The notes under the pieces were generated by a model, which was given only the letters and a program-made list of their open reading frames with translations, was not told the origin of the DNA and made no database searches. This document shows positions 30,325-40,602 of a stretch of DNA of 64,000 nucleotides, piece after piece (the first letter of the stretch is position 1; the number at the start of each line of letters is the position of its first letter). Origin of the DNA: Lepidostoma basale (lineage: Eukaryota; Arthropoda; Insecta; Trichoptera; Lepidostomatidae); NCBI GenBank assembly GCA_022606425.2, contig JAHDVF020000661.1, positions 434,001 through 498,000 of the forward strand, written 5' to 3'. The translations under genes were made by a program, and so were the position numbers.

Positions 30325-30510
30325 ACGTTTAAAAAAAAAACTATATATATCACAATTGATTATATTTTGTCGCGACAGGTGTTTCGCTAACCGATGTTAG
30401 CATCGTCAGGTCTTACAATCAACTGTGATATTTATACCAAACTTTTTTAATTGAACAGTTAATAATGTTGAAATATCAAAGTGTTTCCGCCAAAACAATG
30501 GATTATCTAA
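30325..30510 (-). repeat. Alpha element, single complete arm
   Basis: ATATCACAATTGATTATATT, hammerhead motif, ATTGAACAGTTAATAATG and the terminal GTGTTTCCGCCAAAACAATG block. The right-hand mirror motif is absent. Confidence 0.7.
30367..30415 (-). ncRNA. Hammerhead-ribozyme-like motif, alpha family, intact
   Basis: Minus strand: CTGACGA (30403-30409), extra T, helix II GCTAAC/GTTAGC with loop ATCG, GAAAC (30381-30385), ACCT, GTC (30374-30376). Helix I closes with C-G, then an internal loop (AAGA / CG) and TTGT/ACAA, the arrangement that in natural hammerheads lets loops I and II touch. Every catalytic position matches. Confidence 0.72.
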
Positions 30511-30516
30511 TACTAT

Positions 30517-30895
30517 TCTATCTTGACACACGTCTTTATTCCTCTTTATTTATACGCACGACGATTTTTCCGACTTCTTGTCATTGTCGTATATTAAATT
30601 TTTATGTCGGGTCGGGTTTCCCTCGGTCTTCCTCGACTTAATGATCCATTCACAAAGTTAACCTAAACTTATTAAAGCATTTATTCTTGATCCATGCGTA
30701 CAATATGTTCAAACCGACGCTGTGATCCTTTCATGATTTTGTTAATATTTTATTTCACTCCACATACTCTCCTGATATTAGCAGTTAAAATTCAAATATA
30801 CTTCGCTTTATCACACATACGTCTAAATGATCTCATTTCTGTCATTATTATGTATATTTATTCTTCTCTCACCCTTCTTCTGACATATTCTTGTT
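30517..30895 (-). mobile_element. LINE-A, strongly diverged
   Basis: Minus-strand remnants of the KSRKNRR, RPR.TRHKN, QRRFEHIVRMDQE and MRSFRRMC.K blocks in broken frames. The 3' terminus and tail are missing. Confidence 0.6.
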
Positions 30896-31489
30896 TCGCA
30901 AATACAAAAGGTTTGGAACCAGAACTTAATCGTGAACGGCCATAAATAAAAGTAACGTAGCTTCCCTGTAAATTTGTGTTCAATCGTAAACATAAATTTG
31001 TAAATCTCAATAATCGAAGTGTCTTCAAATATCTCACGCCCTTACTTCAGCTTGATTCAATATTTATCTGGACTCGTTTATTCAATTCCAACGATGATTT
31101 ATGAATGCAAACAGAAGCCAACTGATCTGATAATTAATGGTTATAATTAAGAATTATTAAGACTCATTTCCTGTTTATTTTCCGGATTAAGCAGATTTTT
31201 CACACTGGAGTTAATACAATGATGCGATTTATACTTATCTCGTAGTAGTATCTGAGTGAAAATTAAGTTGTATTGTTTTTAAGAAACAAAATATCATAAT
31301 GTTATCATGATTATATAAGCTATGAATCAGTTTTCGTATCCTTTAACTTGAATACGAAATCATTGGAAGATCAGTATTAAATAATATGGAAACTTATGTG
31401 AAAAAATATGTAAATAATGCATTTCAATAATTTGGAATGATAATTTATATTAAATAACACAGTTAATATCCATGCCTTTGTTTTTACAT
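30896..31489. other. AT-rich stretch, no feature recognised
   Basis: No ORF or family match. Confidence 0.45.
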
Positions 31490-31775
31490 ATTGTGGAATG
31501 GCCATGATGAGTAAGATGTGAATCTATAAAGCTTGCATAAGACAAATGAAAAGATATGGGTTGAGGCAAGGGCAGACACAGTCATAACTAAATGAGTTCC
31601 GAGATGAAGACACTGTGGATGATAGCAGACAAGACACCGAGAGATCGCGTGAGGAACACCAGAATTTGAGAGATATGTGAGGCTTAGGATAATATAAGAT
31701 GGAGTAGACAGCGAAGAAGGGACTGGTACGGTCATGTCCTAAGAATGGACACCACCACATGAGTAACATCTAATA
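31490..31775 (+). mobile_element. LINE-G-type fragment
   Basis: The plus strand reads YKACIRQMKRYGLRQGQTQS-like sequence, ETLWMIADKTPRDRVRNT and RWSRQRRRDWYGHVLRMDTTT with frame breaks, matching the 20945 and 49900 copies. The C-terminal RPPGRPPKR block is lost. Confidence 0.75.
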
Positions 31776-31937
31776 AACTGACCATAATCAGATTAGATTC
31801 ACATTGTCCCAGCAACGTTAATCTTATCTAATTACTTTATTACGATGACACGAACTTTTTAGAACAGTGACAATTTTCTTTATAGCATTCCCATATTTTT
31901 TCAAAAAGATAAAATTGAATGCATTGCACACTTAAAA

Positions 31938-32236
31938 ACCAAATCAAATCAGTTTATTTTCTCAAAAAATATTACAAACAACAAATATAATTTAAGTCAT
32001 CTATTGAGAACATGTAAAACATAAAAAATATATAATACCAGGAACGCATGAGAGATGGTGGTTCGACATTAGGAATAAATAATACTATCCAAAGTCAAGA
32101 GTATTTGTCTTCTCAACGTACTTTCACGAATATGAAAGACGTCGACCTCTAAAGCGATCATGTTCAGCAGTTTGATTGCTCTCCCCACCGGCATTATCAG
32201 AAGCAGGCTGGTTCTGCATGCTGGGAGATAAAACGA
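31938..32236 (-). mobile_element. LINE-B, 3' fragment
   Basis: Starts with the inverted tail AATCAAATCAGTTTATTTTC. The minus-strand frame ends with CRTSLLLIMPVGRAIKLLN, ALEVDVFHIRESTLRRQ and ILLTLDSI before the stop. Full 3' UTR present. Confidence 0.85.
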
Positions 32237-32264
32237 TAATATTAAAAAAAAAAAAAATCTTTTA

Positions 32265-32400
32265 TTGAACATGTTTAGTTTTATTCCACTTGATTTTTAG
32301 ATTCGACCAGTATCTGCAGTTCGCAGCATCGAAGCGAAACCGGTCGAAGTTAAAAATCAACGAAAAGAAAACTAAACATATATTTTTAAATGTTAAAATT
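32265..32400. repeat. Zeta element fold-back
   Basis: Arms AACATGTTTAGTTTTATTCC / AAAGAAAACTAAACATAT and TTGATTTTTAG / TTAAAAATCAAC surround CAGCATCGAAGCGAAACCGG. GAAACCGGTC fits the hammerhead 3' half but no CTGANGA box is present. Confidence 0.5.
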
Positions 32401-32414
32401 TTAAATTCATTAAT

Positions 32415-32460
32415 TCATACACTGAAGAAGGCAAGTCAGTGTCCCGAAACATGTTTGTGA
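32415..32460 (+). ncRNA. Hammerhead-ribozyme-like motif, delta family
   Basis: CTGAAGA (32422-32428), extra A, helix II GGCA with TGTCC (one bulged T), GAAAC (32446-32450), AT, GTT triplet (32453-32455). Followed by TGTGAAACGGACAAAAAG and the delta-like outer block ACAACACAAAGTGATGGCGA near 32520. Confidence 0.5.
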
Positions 32461-32545
32461 AACGGACAAAAAGTTTTGTGAAAATACAATGTTTTCAAAC
32501 ATTTATTCAAATGTGAATCTACAACACAAAGTGATGGCGAATATG

Positions 32546-33159
32546 AAAGCAATATTTTATTGATTTATATTAACTTTTAAACTTAACATTTACTTTCAAA
32601 ACTTCAATTAGTAAGTTAAGTAAATTATTTCGAGTGTAATCTAGATTTCTGACCTATAAATCTAGGAATACGCGTATTTTATTACCAGTATAAGGTTGAT
32701 TGCGTCACAATCAATAACATTCCGCCTGATTCTGATGTAACTAACAGTTATACCTTTAACAAAATGGTTGCGATATTATTATAGCCATAATGGAAACATT
32801 GAGTGAAAGATACAGAGATTGTTATACTTCCCCCACTCGGGTCTACGCTTTGTTTTAGAGATAAACAAAGCCTCTTTGGTATTTAATTGTCCAATTGACT
32901 TTTATCGTACGACTCGCTCCATCTTTGTTGAAACGATGATGGGCTTCACAGCGGTGGTCGTGCTTTATGGCATGTGAAGTCGTATAATATTGATGAGGAA
33001 GTCCAAGAGATAGTTTATTGTTGCGTAAATTGTTGGATAAATATGTACAACATGTTAAATATTTTATGATTTATCGCATTCCTGCCGTTAAAATACTTAA
33101 TTTTTACGTCATTTTTATTCTTCTTCTTTTTTATATGTCAGCCAAGTCTCCCCGATATC
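32546..33159. other. Unassigned, single-copy within the window
   Basis: Includes a less AT-rich part at 32830-32960 (CCCCCACTCGGGTCTACGC, GACTCGCTCCATC). No ORF or repeat match. Confidence 0.4.
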
Positions 33160-33475
33160 GTCATCTTGGAGTGTATCCATATTTATGTTCCGGGTGGTTA
33201 TCTTCGACAGCGTCAGCACAGACTGTTTTAACTCCCAACATGCATAACCAACCTACCACTGGTGATAAACTGCTGAACACGATCGCTTCAGAAATTAACG
33301 TTTTTTATATTAGTGAAAGACAAATACTCTTGACTTTGGAGAGTATCCTGTATTCGTAAAGTCTTTCCATCTCTCATGCGTTCCTGGTTTTATATTTTAC
33401 ATTTTACCTGTTCTCAATAGATTCCTTAAACTATAACTGTTGTTTGTAATATCTTTTGAGAAAATAAACTGATCA
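33160..33475 (+). mobile_element. LINE-B, 3' fragment with small deletions
   Basis: Fragments of the VPGGYLRQRQH block, NQPTTGDKLLNTIASEINVFY, ISERQILLTLESILYS, stop, then 3' UTR (CCATCTCTCATGCGTTCC) and GAAAATAAACTGATC. The start joins the unrelated DNA near CCAAGTCTCCCC. Confidence 0.8.
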
Positions 33476-33529
33476 CTTAGGAGTATACGAGTATATTCTT
33501 GTTTTGTCCAGTTTTGAATAGCGCTTCGA

Positions 33530-33745
33530 CTGTTCTAATCATCATCCAATCACGGATGTTTTGGAGAAAGCAGATATGTCTTCTCACCACATCTCGAAGA
33601 TCTTCAATTTTGCTAGGTCCCTTTATGATAAAGTGCTGCAGCTTGACCTTCTCTCAGGTAGACGACCTTCCATACCTTGATGTCAGCCAACAATCGTCTA
33701 TCAAATCTTGCTTTTTGTAGCGAACTTGCATTTCTAATCGTGTAG
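33530..33745 (-). mobile_element. LINE-J fragment
   Basis: The minus strand shows KARFDRRLLADIKVWKV, LREGQAAALYHKGT and LQNIRDWIMM-like blocks, diverged versions of LLSTIKVRKISHLGHIL in the 18740 copy. The closest relative is 38030-38330. Confidence 0.65.
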
Positions 33746-33789
33746 GTCCTTGAAATACGTAACATTTTACATATTTTGTAATATTCTAA

Positions 33790-34006
33790 AACTAACTAAC
33801 TAACTAAACATCACGCTGTCTCTCCAAAGGGGTAGGCAGAAAGAATGGACTGTCATACTTTTCTTTAATGACATACCTCTCTCGTTTCCTAAATGTTCAT
33901 ACATCGTATAATACACGCACGTTGATATCTTCGACTTCTCACGTGGCCGACATTCAATATTTGATTTATTAGATCGTGCCACGTTTTCCTCCGTCTTCTT
34001 CTATGA
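33790..34006 (-). mobile_element. LINE-A 3' end
   Basis: Inverted TTAG tail (AACTAACTAACTAAAC), GETA-like terminus, then inverted blocks of VREVCHxRKVW and the HDLINQILNVGHV region with many substitutions. It is the repeat nearest upstream of the cuticle gene. Confidence 0.8.
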
Positions 34007-34357
34007 ATTATATCTTGAATTTTGTTTATATATAATACAAGATCCGTGTTATTATTGTGTATATTTGAAAGTTGTAAATATTTTTTAGTATTAAACCTTT
34101 AAAGTCTAGATAAATCTATTATAGCTGCCACCAAACCACTTTACGCAAAGTTGAACGACATTTGGGAAGTTCAAGGAAAGCTTGAAGTACTCACATCTTC
34201 CTACGTCCTGCATGTAGGCGCCGGCAAAGCATGGGATACCGGAAAGATGGCAGTACGGTGCATTGAGATATTGGTTCACATCCGTCGCAGGTTAAGTTAA
34301 GGTTTTCGCGGTCATTTCACGTACCCCGTCCGCGCGCATTCAAGGCTGGCGCCCCGC
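34007..34357 (+). promoter_or_regulatory. 5' flank of the cuticle gene
   Basis: Repeat-free 350 bp. From about 34200 the G+C content rises (GTAGGCGCCGGCAAAGC, CGTCCGCGCGCATTC). AAGGTTTTCGCGG and AGGTTAAGTTAAGG near 34290 are candidate binding sites by appearance only. Nuclear-receptor control of moulting-stage expression is usual for such genes but no specific element can be called here. Confidence 0.4.
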
Positions 34358-34390
34358 TATAAAAGCCCGCCGTCGCACGGATATCACAGT
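34358..34390 (+). promoter_or_regulatory. Core promoter: TATA box and initiator
   Basis: TATAAAA at 34358-34364 sits in a GC-rich setting (CCCCGC before, GCCCGC after). About 30 bp downstream is TCACAGT (34384-34390), close to the arthropod initiator TCAGT. The predicted start is A at about 34388, giving a 53-nt 5' UTR. Confidence 0.8.
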
Positions 34391-34440
34391 CACTCACACC
34401 GCGTCTCCCGTCTGATCAACATAAGCAGTCGACAATCAGC

Positions 34441-35271
34441 ATGTTCAGGCTTGTGTGTCTCTGTGCCATGGTGCTGCTGGTCCAAGGCCAGCGCAGCGCC
34501 AAAGCTGCCCGCTACACCGACGACCCCAGGGTGGCCGCCATCTTGAGCGAGGAGAGATACCTGAGCGGTGACGGCACCTTCGGAGCCGCCTACACGCAAG
34601 AGGACGGCGTCGACTTCAAGGAAGAGAGTGACGCTGCCGGAAACAGGAAAGGAAGCTACTCCTACGTGGATCCTTCCGGACAGAGGAGGACCATTTCTTA
34701 CACCGCCGGAAAGAACGGTTTCGTCGCTTCCGGAGATCATTTACCCGTAGGACCCGCCGCTCCCCAGGCGCCTGCTCAGGCTCCCAGGTACCAGCCCGCT
34801 CCTCAGCCCCAATACCAGTCTGCTCCTCAGCAACAGTACCAGTCTGCTCCTCAGCAACAGTACCAGCCTGCTCCCCAGTATTCCGGACAAAGCTCCAGGG
34901 GCGCCCCCAACGAAGATGACGGCCAATACTACCCCGAGTTGTACGAGAATGAGAACTCTGCCCGCTCTCAGTACTCTGGACAGGCCAGATATACTCCCGT
35001 GCAACAGGCTGCTCCTCAGCCCCAGTACCAGCCCGCTCCCCAACAGCAATACAGCGGCGTCCAGCAACAGTCGTACGTAGCTCCCAAGGTGCAGAACCAA
35101 TACAACACAGCTCCCCAGCAGTTCAGCGGAGTCCAGTCCGAGCCCCGCCCCCAACAGCTGTTCGCCCCCGAGGAGAGGACCCCCGCCCCCGCGCGTTTCT
35201 TCCCCCCCGGCAAGCTGGACCTCAACAGGTCCCCCGACGGCTACAGCTATTCCTTCAGCAGCAAGTTCTAG
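34441..35271 (+). CDS. Cuticular protein, RR-1 type (CPR family)
   Basis: A 276-residue secreted structural protein of the chitinous exoskeleton. Residues 1-16 form a signal peptide (hydrophobic LCAMVLLV, cleavage probably after VQG). Residues 71-102 fit the Rebers-Riddiford pattern exactly in spacing: G71-x8-G80-x6-Y87-x-A89-x3-G93-F94-x7-P102, with K91 in place of the usual E. The HLP end marks RR-1, associated with flexible cuticle. Residues 105-250 are rich in P, Q, Y and A, including 8-residue QSAPQQQY units encoded by 24-bp tandem repeats (34816-34863 and a partial third). The C-terminus (PPGKLDLNRSPDGYSYSF) looks like a conserved block. The ATG follows a TATA/initiator pair by about 50 nt. 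No intron interrupts the ORF, whereas many insect CPR genes have an intron inside the signal-peptide region. GC-rich codon use contrasts strongly with the AT-rich flanks. No paralogue is in the window, so cluster membership is unknown. Confidence 0.95.
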   Translation: MFRLVCLCAMVLLVQGQRSAKAARYTDDPRVAAILSEERYLSGDGTFGAAYTQEDGVDFKEESDAAGNRKGSYSYVDPSGQRRTISYTAGKNGFVASGDHLPVGPAAPQAPAQAPRYQPAPQPQYQSAPQQQYQSAPQQQYQPAPQYSGQSSRGAPNEDDGQYYPELYENENSARSQYSGQARYTPVQQAAPQPQYQPAPQQQYSGVQQQSYVAPKVQNQYNTAPQQFSGVQSEPRPQQLFAPEERTPAPARFFPPGKLDLNRSPDGYSYSFSSKF

Positions 35272-35319
35272 ACGTATTGTTATAGCCAAAAGTGACTGTA
35301 TTTAAATTATTGATACTTT

Positions 35320-35325
35320 AATACA
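35320..35325 (+). terminator. Candidate poly(A) signal, variant AATACA
   Basis: First plausible hexamer after the stop codon, 49 nt downstream, in an AT-rich 3' UTR. It is a variant of AATAAA; the next candidate is AATATA near 35430. The choice is uncertain. Confidence 0.45.
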
Positions 35326-35934
35326 ATGTATGATTCACGATGTGATATTTTATATTATATTTATGCGTGATATGATTAACGCGTAATTGTAATATGCGTG
35401 AATAGTCAATTAACGATTAGCATAAATGTTAATAATATAATTAAAAAATCTAAAGGTACCTTAACAAGAGTTCTTTTATTTCACAATCGCCACAATGGCT
35501 CTCATCCGATTCGTTATGCATATTTTTTTTTAAATTTTCCCAATTACAAGCGGTCCATTTTCGTGTACAAGTTTAAATTTTCAATCACAATGGATATGGA
35601 AATATTCCGTTAACGATGGACGCATGACATTGGATTAAAAAGCAATTGCACCATCAAAATTCGTTGTTAATTCCAAGAGTAATATTCACTGTTGCCTGTG
35701 ATTGCATTGCGCGCATAAATTCTTGTTGATATGAACTGGTACACGAATCTAATTAATTTACGCTAGCACCAGCGACCATTTTCACGAAAAGTAAATATTT
35801 ATTTGCATGGAAATTGGGATTACGCAAATAATAAAGTTATCACCTCATTAATATTTGGTTTAACCTTTAAAAATCAATACTTTTTTTGATATTTGTTATA
35901 CATATTCAAATATGTAAAACCAATTATAATTAAA
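35326..35934. other. 3' flank of the cuticle gene
   Basis: AT-rich, without recognised repeats. A 71-codon ORF (35398-35613) has no identifiable feature. Confidence 0.45.
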
Positions 35935-36110
35935 ACAAATGATAACATCTGTTTTCTAGAAATTTTCTAATATTTTATGAGAGTGACACGTTTTAACTAG
36001 TAAGGCAATATCAAAGGCGAATCATGTCAAAACTTCTTGAAAACAGATGTTTTCGATCGTATAAATTATTTGATATGGAGATTTACATTATTGTTCAAGA
36101 AACAAATTCT
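35935..36110. repeat. Beta element fold-back, decayed centre
   Basis: Arms ATCTGTTTTCTAGAAATTTT / AAACTTCTTGAAAACAGATG and the outer ATTTGATATGGAGATTTACA, TATTGTTCAAGAAACAA. The centre keeps GTGACACGTTTTAACTAG and GCAATATCAAAGG, a decayed hammerhead-like core. Confidence 0.6.
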
Positions 36111-36897
36111 TGATTTTGGTCTTCTTAAAAAAAACTTTTTTTACATTTACTTTTATTTTTATGTATAATATTTTTGATGGTGGCAATCAAACTAGAATAT
36201 CAGAAAAGAAATTAGGTGAATGAAATCAGATTAAAAAATATTAAAACTATAATATTATTTTAAAACAATAAAATGTGATATATTCATCAACATATTATAT
36301 TTTTAAAACAAATAGATTTTATACATTCAATTTTACAGAACGTAAATCGTTAAATCCAGCTCTTAAAATTCAAGGACACTTTCATATAGATCTAAATAAA
36401 ACATAGGTATTAACATATGCAATGCAAATACGAACAACTTTTCATGTGTTTTTTTCGTTTGGGTTACAAGAAATCACATTTTGTCACGATTTCAATTAAA
36501 GGCATAACTTCTCGTTGATATATTGACCACGCAGCCGGTTCAATGTCAGGCCGTTTCAAGTTCCCATACGGAATGTTTCCTGGTTCGCTACATATGCGAG
36601 ATAGAGAACACGCCCAAGTCTTTCGAAAGTATTTCAAGTGCGAACCGAGCAAGTGAACACGGACAATGAAATACGTAATCTGAAATGCTTAAATATCGCA
36701 GAGTCATCCGAGCGATGAAATACCTCCATAAATACTTAACGTGATCTCATATAAAATCATTTTGATTCTTTAGTTATTGTTTCTGTAAACCGACTCTTTT
36801 CCGGTTTAGTATAACAGTTATAATAAAACAATTCATGACAGAATACGAAATACAGATATCTTAAGATTACGCCGTGGATATTGTATGATGGTCTGTA
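36111..36897. other. Unassigned, single-copy within the window
   Basis: 36464-36652 is a 62-codon minus-strand ORF in a locally less AT-rich stretch (CACGCAGCCGGTTCAATG, TACGGAATGTTTCCTGG). It has ordinary amino-acid composition but no recognised domain and no flanking promoter. It is the best candidate here for an exon piece, at low confidence. Confidence 0.35.
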
Positions 36898-36990
36898 TAT
36901 AGTTTTTTTTCTAGTTTCAATCCTAGCGATTGTTTTGCAGCAAAGTCTATTGATGTCTTTGCTGGTTCTTGGAATGCCACTTGGATCTTC
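36898..36990 (-). mobile_element. LINE-D 3'-end scrap
   Basis: TCTAGTTTCAATCCTAGCGA TTGTTTTGCAGCAA matches the 3' end of the 25244-25757 copy, followed by decayed inverse of its last codons. Confidence 0.6.
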
Positions 36991-37787
36991 TTAATGTGGT
37001 AGTGTCCCGTTGATTTTCACATTGTAAATTACTCTTATTGTGTGAGGTTGCAGATGACTTGGATTGAAGCATCTGTAATGTTTGTGATCTTTGTGTAAAT
37101 AAATATTAGGATTATTTTTTTATGCAGTTTATTATGGATATGTGTTATTTAAAAAAGTATTTCATCTCGAAATATAGTAATCAAATTAATGATCTACTTT
37201 TTAAGTTTACTGGTCCGCGCTCTGGTGGCATTCCGCGGAACTGATTGTGGAAACTAGTTTCGGAGTGGCTAATAAGTGACATGTAAAAACGCCAAGGTCC
37301 CTACTTAGAGTCACTTCGGTTGCACCTTGCTTTTTATAGCCCGTAACGCATATTTTACTTGCAACGTTATGAATTATAATATTTTGTTATAAAGAATACG
37401 GCGATAAGTACACACCTCTGAAGTTTTTTGTAAAAAATATTTAAAATATTGGGAATATCAAATTCAAAATGTTTTTGTCTGCTAGTAAATTAATTAACTT
37501 GTAAGTATTGTATAAATACAAATGGTTGCCACAGTTATAGTATAAAATACAGCGTACTGGATATGTGGCTTTAGAAAAAAAGGCTTGAGTAATATTGATG
37601 TTTAACATTTGAACGCAGGAGATTTAAGAGGAATGGTTAGAACACTCTTTGGATGTAATTAATATTTTTCTTAAAATAGAGTGTTTTTTTTTAAGGTTTG
37701 GTTTTTAAACTAGCACCATTGTTTCTACAGACTGTCAATTTGACAGGTGATAGTTGATTTGTAGTCAATACGTTTTGCCATTTTACT
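36991..37787. other. Unassigned, single-copy within the window
   Basis: Contains a less AT-rich piece at 37205-37270 (GGTCCGCGCTCTGGTGGC). No ORF or repeat match. TGTCAATTTGACAGG near 37733 is a small palindrome. Confidence 0.4.
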
Positions 37788-37885
37788 TTAAATAGACTGA
37801 CATCAGAACGGCGCTTGTAAATTGTGCATTATTGTGTTCGGTTCGCCGAACTTATCATGCATTACGTCCATTTTACGGCCATTGC
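37788..37885 (-). repeat. Repeat F
   Basis: The inverse complement GGCCGTAAAATGGACGTAAT, GATAAGTTCGGCGAACCG and GCCGTTCTGATGTCAGTCTA matches 41108-41222 on the plus strand with a few changes. Class unknown. Confidence 0.6.
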
Positions 37886-38029
37886 ATTGAAAAGGAATTG
37901 ATTTGAAAAGGAAAAACAAGGAATATTCATTCATTATTAATATTAAAACTTTCGTTATAATCTTTTTTAAAACGTGCATATAATGTATGGTAGCATATTG
38001 TTCTGATTCTTCTTCTTCTTCTTCTTTAT

Positions 38030-38330
38030 GTGTAATCTCGGGTCCTCCCGCCATCGACTATAAATTGGGAGTGCATTTTCTGTCATGCGTAGATTTAATA
38101 GTGCATCGACTGCTCAAATCCCAGTCCAGTCACAAATGTTCCAGACCCAAGAAATCCGTCTTCTTCGCATAACTCGATGACCCTCTATTTTGCCCTTAAT
38201 ACTCAAGTGCAGCAGCTCGTATTTTTCTCCTCTAAGCACATGACTCAGGTAGAAAACCTTCTGGACCTTGATATCAGACAACAATTGTCTATCTATTCTT
38301 GCTCTTTGTATATTGTGACCCTATATAAAT
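38030..38330 (-). mobile_element. LINE-J fragment
   Basis: The minus strand reads RARIDRQLLSDIKVQKVFYL, SHVLRGEKYELLHL, IKGKIEGHRVMRRRR and ISWVWNICDWTGI, the post-RT region. Ends with a TTCTTC run (GAA tail) at about 38007-38025. Confidence 0.78.
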
Positions 38331-38662
38331 AGCAGATAGCAATTTTGTAATACTAAATAAATTCGTTGTTAAACAAATAAATGACGATATCAGAATAAAT
38401 TCGTTGCAATGTCTTGAGTATGAAAATAAGTAAAATATTTTCTTCGAGATAAAAAAATCAGACCATTTGAAAAATATCCGTAAATATGGTATCTTGGATA
38501 ATGATGCTTGATAGTCGTAGTTCCAGGACCTTATTATTCTGATGATTATCTTTTTCTGATCTTGGGTATTTTCGCTTTTATACAGCAGCTTTAAATGTAG
38601 ATGTTATGCTGCAATTGAACCATTCATGAAAGTTTTCTAGACAGTCTTCTTTCGACACATAG
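38331..38662. other. Unassigned spacer
   Basis: AT-rich, no feature recognised. Confidence 0.4.
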
Positions 38663-39410
38663 CTACATCTTCTTCTTCTTCTCAGTCGTATTCCTCATTA
38701 TTGAGCGTCGTGTCCATCCTGTAAACTATTGACCATGGCACGCCATGCGCTCCTCTCACCCGTCAGTCTCCAGGCTGCAGCTAATGAGAGACCAGTCAGA
38801 TCCCTGATTTCATCGAACCAACGGCTCAGTGGTCGTCCTTGTGGTCGCCTTCCCTCCATTTTGCCCATGATGATGAGCTTTTCAAGGTTGTTCTGATCTC
38901 TCCGGGCCATGTATCCAAAATATTCCAGCACTCTCTGAGAGCACATCCGCGAGAGTTTTGCCTTGATACCCAGCTGGTCAATGATTGACTGGTTTGTTCT
39001 TCTTGCCATCCAGGGTATACGTAGCATTCGTCGCCAGCACCACATCTCGAAAGCATCAATGTTAGACCTCTCTGGTGTTCGCATAGTTCAAGACTCGCAA
39101 CCATAAAGGAATATGGAGAAAACAACGGTTTTAACCAGTCTCATCTTGGTCTTGTTGGAGATATTTTTGTCTTGCCATATCTTGGTGATCTTTGTCATGG
39201 GCCATTTTTAGCCATTTGGATTCTGCGTGGAATGTCTTCATAGCATCCCCTCGGTTCAGTTGTCAGGGGTCCAAAATAGACAAATTTATTCACAACTTCC
39301 AAATCTGAGAGAAGGCCCGTGTTTGTGAATTGGTGAGCTCTGCTTATCATCATTATCTTGTCTTTGATCTCTTAATCTTCAAGCCCATCATTTCAGTCTC
39401 CCTTTATAAT
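38663..39410 (-). mobile_element. LINE-I, C-terminal half
   Basis: The 128-codon ORF (38698-39084) contains NIDAFEMWCWRRMLRIPWMA, RTNQSIIDQLGI, QRVLEYFGYMARRDQNNL, GKMEGRRPQGRPLSRWFDEI and AAAWRLTGERSAWRAMV. Upstream to about 39410 a frameshifted part keeps LEVVNKFVYFGPL, the YLG-type RT-end block. Tail (GAA)n near 38670. Only copy in the window. Confidence 0.87.
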
Positions 39411-39861
39411 ATATGTTTGATATTTGATGATTGCATTTGAATAAAGTATTTTTTTTTGGCAAGTCTCCTAGGATTCTTCATTCTTTTTACTGTAGTCTGA
39501 TTGCGATCGAAAGTGAATATTAATAATTGTTTATGTTATCGGAAACGAAAATTTGAATATTCAACAATGTATCACAATTACCCGTGTCTCACAATAACTT
39601 TTTCGATTTATTTAAATTACTCGATTCTCTTGATCCAAATTTACTTTGCTTAATCTACTATATGTGCAATAGTGTACCAAGAAACAATTGAAATAGTTGA
39701 ACATTGAACAATTTACGTAGAAGTCCAATTAAAATAAAATCGATTTTTTTAATGAATAGTAATAATATAGAGAAATTTCAAATGTGTTATTAAGTTATTA
39801 AAATTTTGATTTTAAACACGATATCGGAAAAAGTAGATTAAGAATAAACAAATTTACATGA
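39411..39861. other. AT-rich stretch, no feature recognised
   Basis: No ORF or repeat match. Confidence 0.45.
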
Positions 39862-40135
39862 TTAATAAGGATTAATTTTATCTCAATAGAGACGAAGATG
39901 CAAATTGTTTTTTGGAAACAGAATATGGTGGTCGAGGCGTTTACAGGACTAATGAACTGTCATTGGTTGGGTTAAGCGATCGCTTTATGTAATACAACAT
40001 TCCCATTCCGCCCTTCTTACGACCACCACGTCTGACAAATTTTTGAAAGATGTATATATGCTAATATGTTGAGGAACACTTCACATATTATTGTTCAATC
40101 TACACTAGCGCCATCTATTAAGATTAGGTTATTAC
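39862..40135 (+). repeat. Repeat E copy
   Basis: Same order as 15978-16325: ATCTCAATAGAGACGAAGATG, GTCGAGGCGTTTACAGGAC, CATTCCGCCCTTCTTACGACC, CACTAGCGCCATCTATTAAG at the end. Confidence 0.7.
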
Positions 40136-40179
40136 ATGATTAAGAAAATCAAAATTATTTTAATATAAATACAGAAAAT

Positions 40180-40375
40180 AAAAATAAATTTCAAAAATGT
40201 TGACAGGTTTATTTTACTTTTTCTTTGGTTGACCGGTTTCGGTAGCTCACTGCCATCTTCTTGTATCTATTGTACATCAACCAATTAATTAACGTTTTTC
40301 TTTGTAATTTATCATTTACCAAGTACGTGGTTTTAATACCTCCCAACTGGGTCCAAGATAGTAGAAATGTCTTGG
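40180..40375. repeat. Zeta arm followed by a dispersed repeat
   Basis: 40215-40265 on the minus strand: AAGAAGA (decayed core box), extra T, helix GGCAG/CTACC with loop TGAG, GAAACCGGTC. 40305-40375 repeats the CATTTACCAAGTACGTGG and CCTCCCAACTGGG segment of 30166-30230. Confidence 0.55.
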
Positions 40376-40602
40376 CGCATAAAAAGTTTTAGTTTTTGGT
40401 ACAGAATGGTTATGTTTGTTGCGTGTGTTGTACGTTTGTTGTCCTTTTATGTGCCTGTTGGTGTCCTTGTGATAGTGCACGACTAAATTTCTTATACGAG
40501 TTATATATCGTATATAGTTGAATTATGTTCGGTACTTAAAAATCATCGTATAGTTATATATACCTAATAAATCTTTTAGAATTACTTGACTTTAACAACA
40601 GC

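Noticed and set aside
32265..32400. Zeta family as an intact hammerhead
   Set aside because: The GAAACCGGTC half is good, but no copy in the window has a CTGANGA box; the closest is AAGAAGA at 40215-40265.
34390..35289. Long minus-strand open frames (116 and 182 codons) opposite the cuticle gene
   Set aside because: They arise because GC-rich, codon-biased sequence lacks stops on the opposite strand. The composition mirrors the QYQ repeats and there is no promoter.
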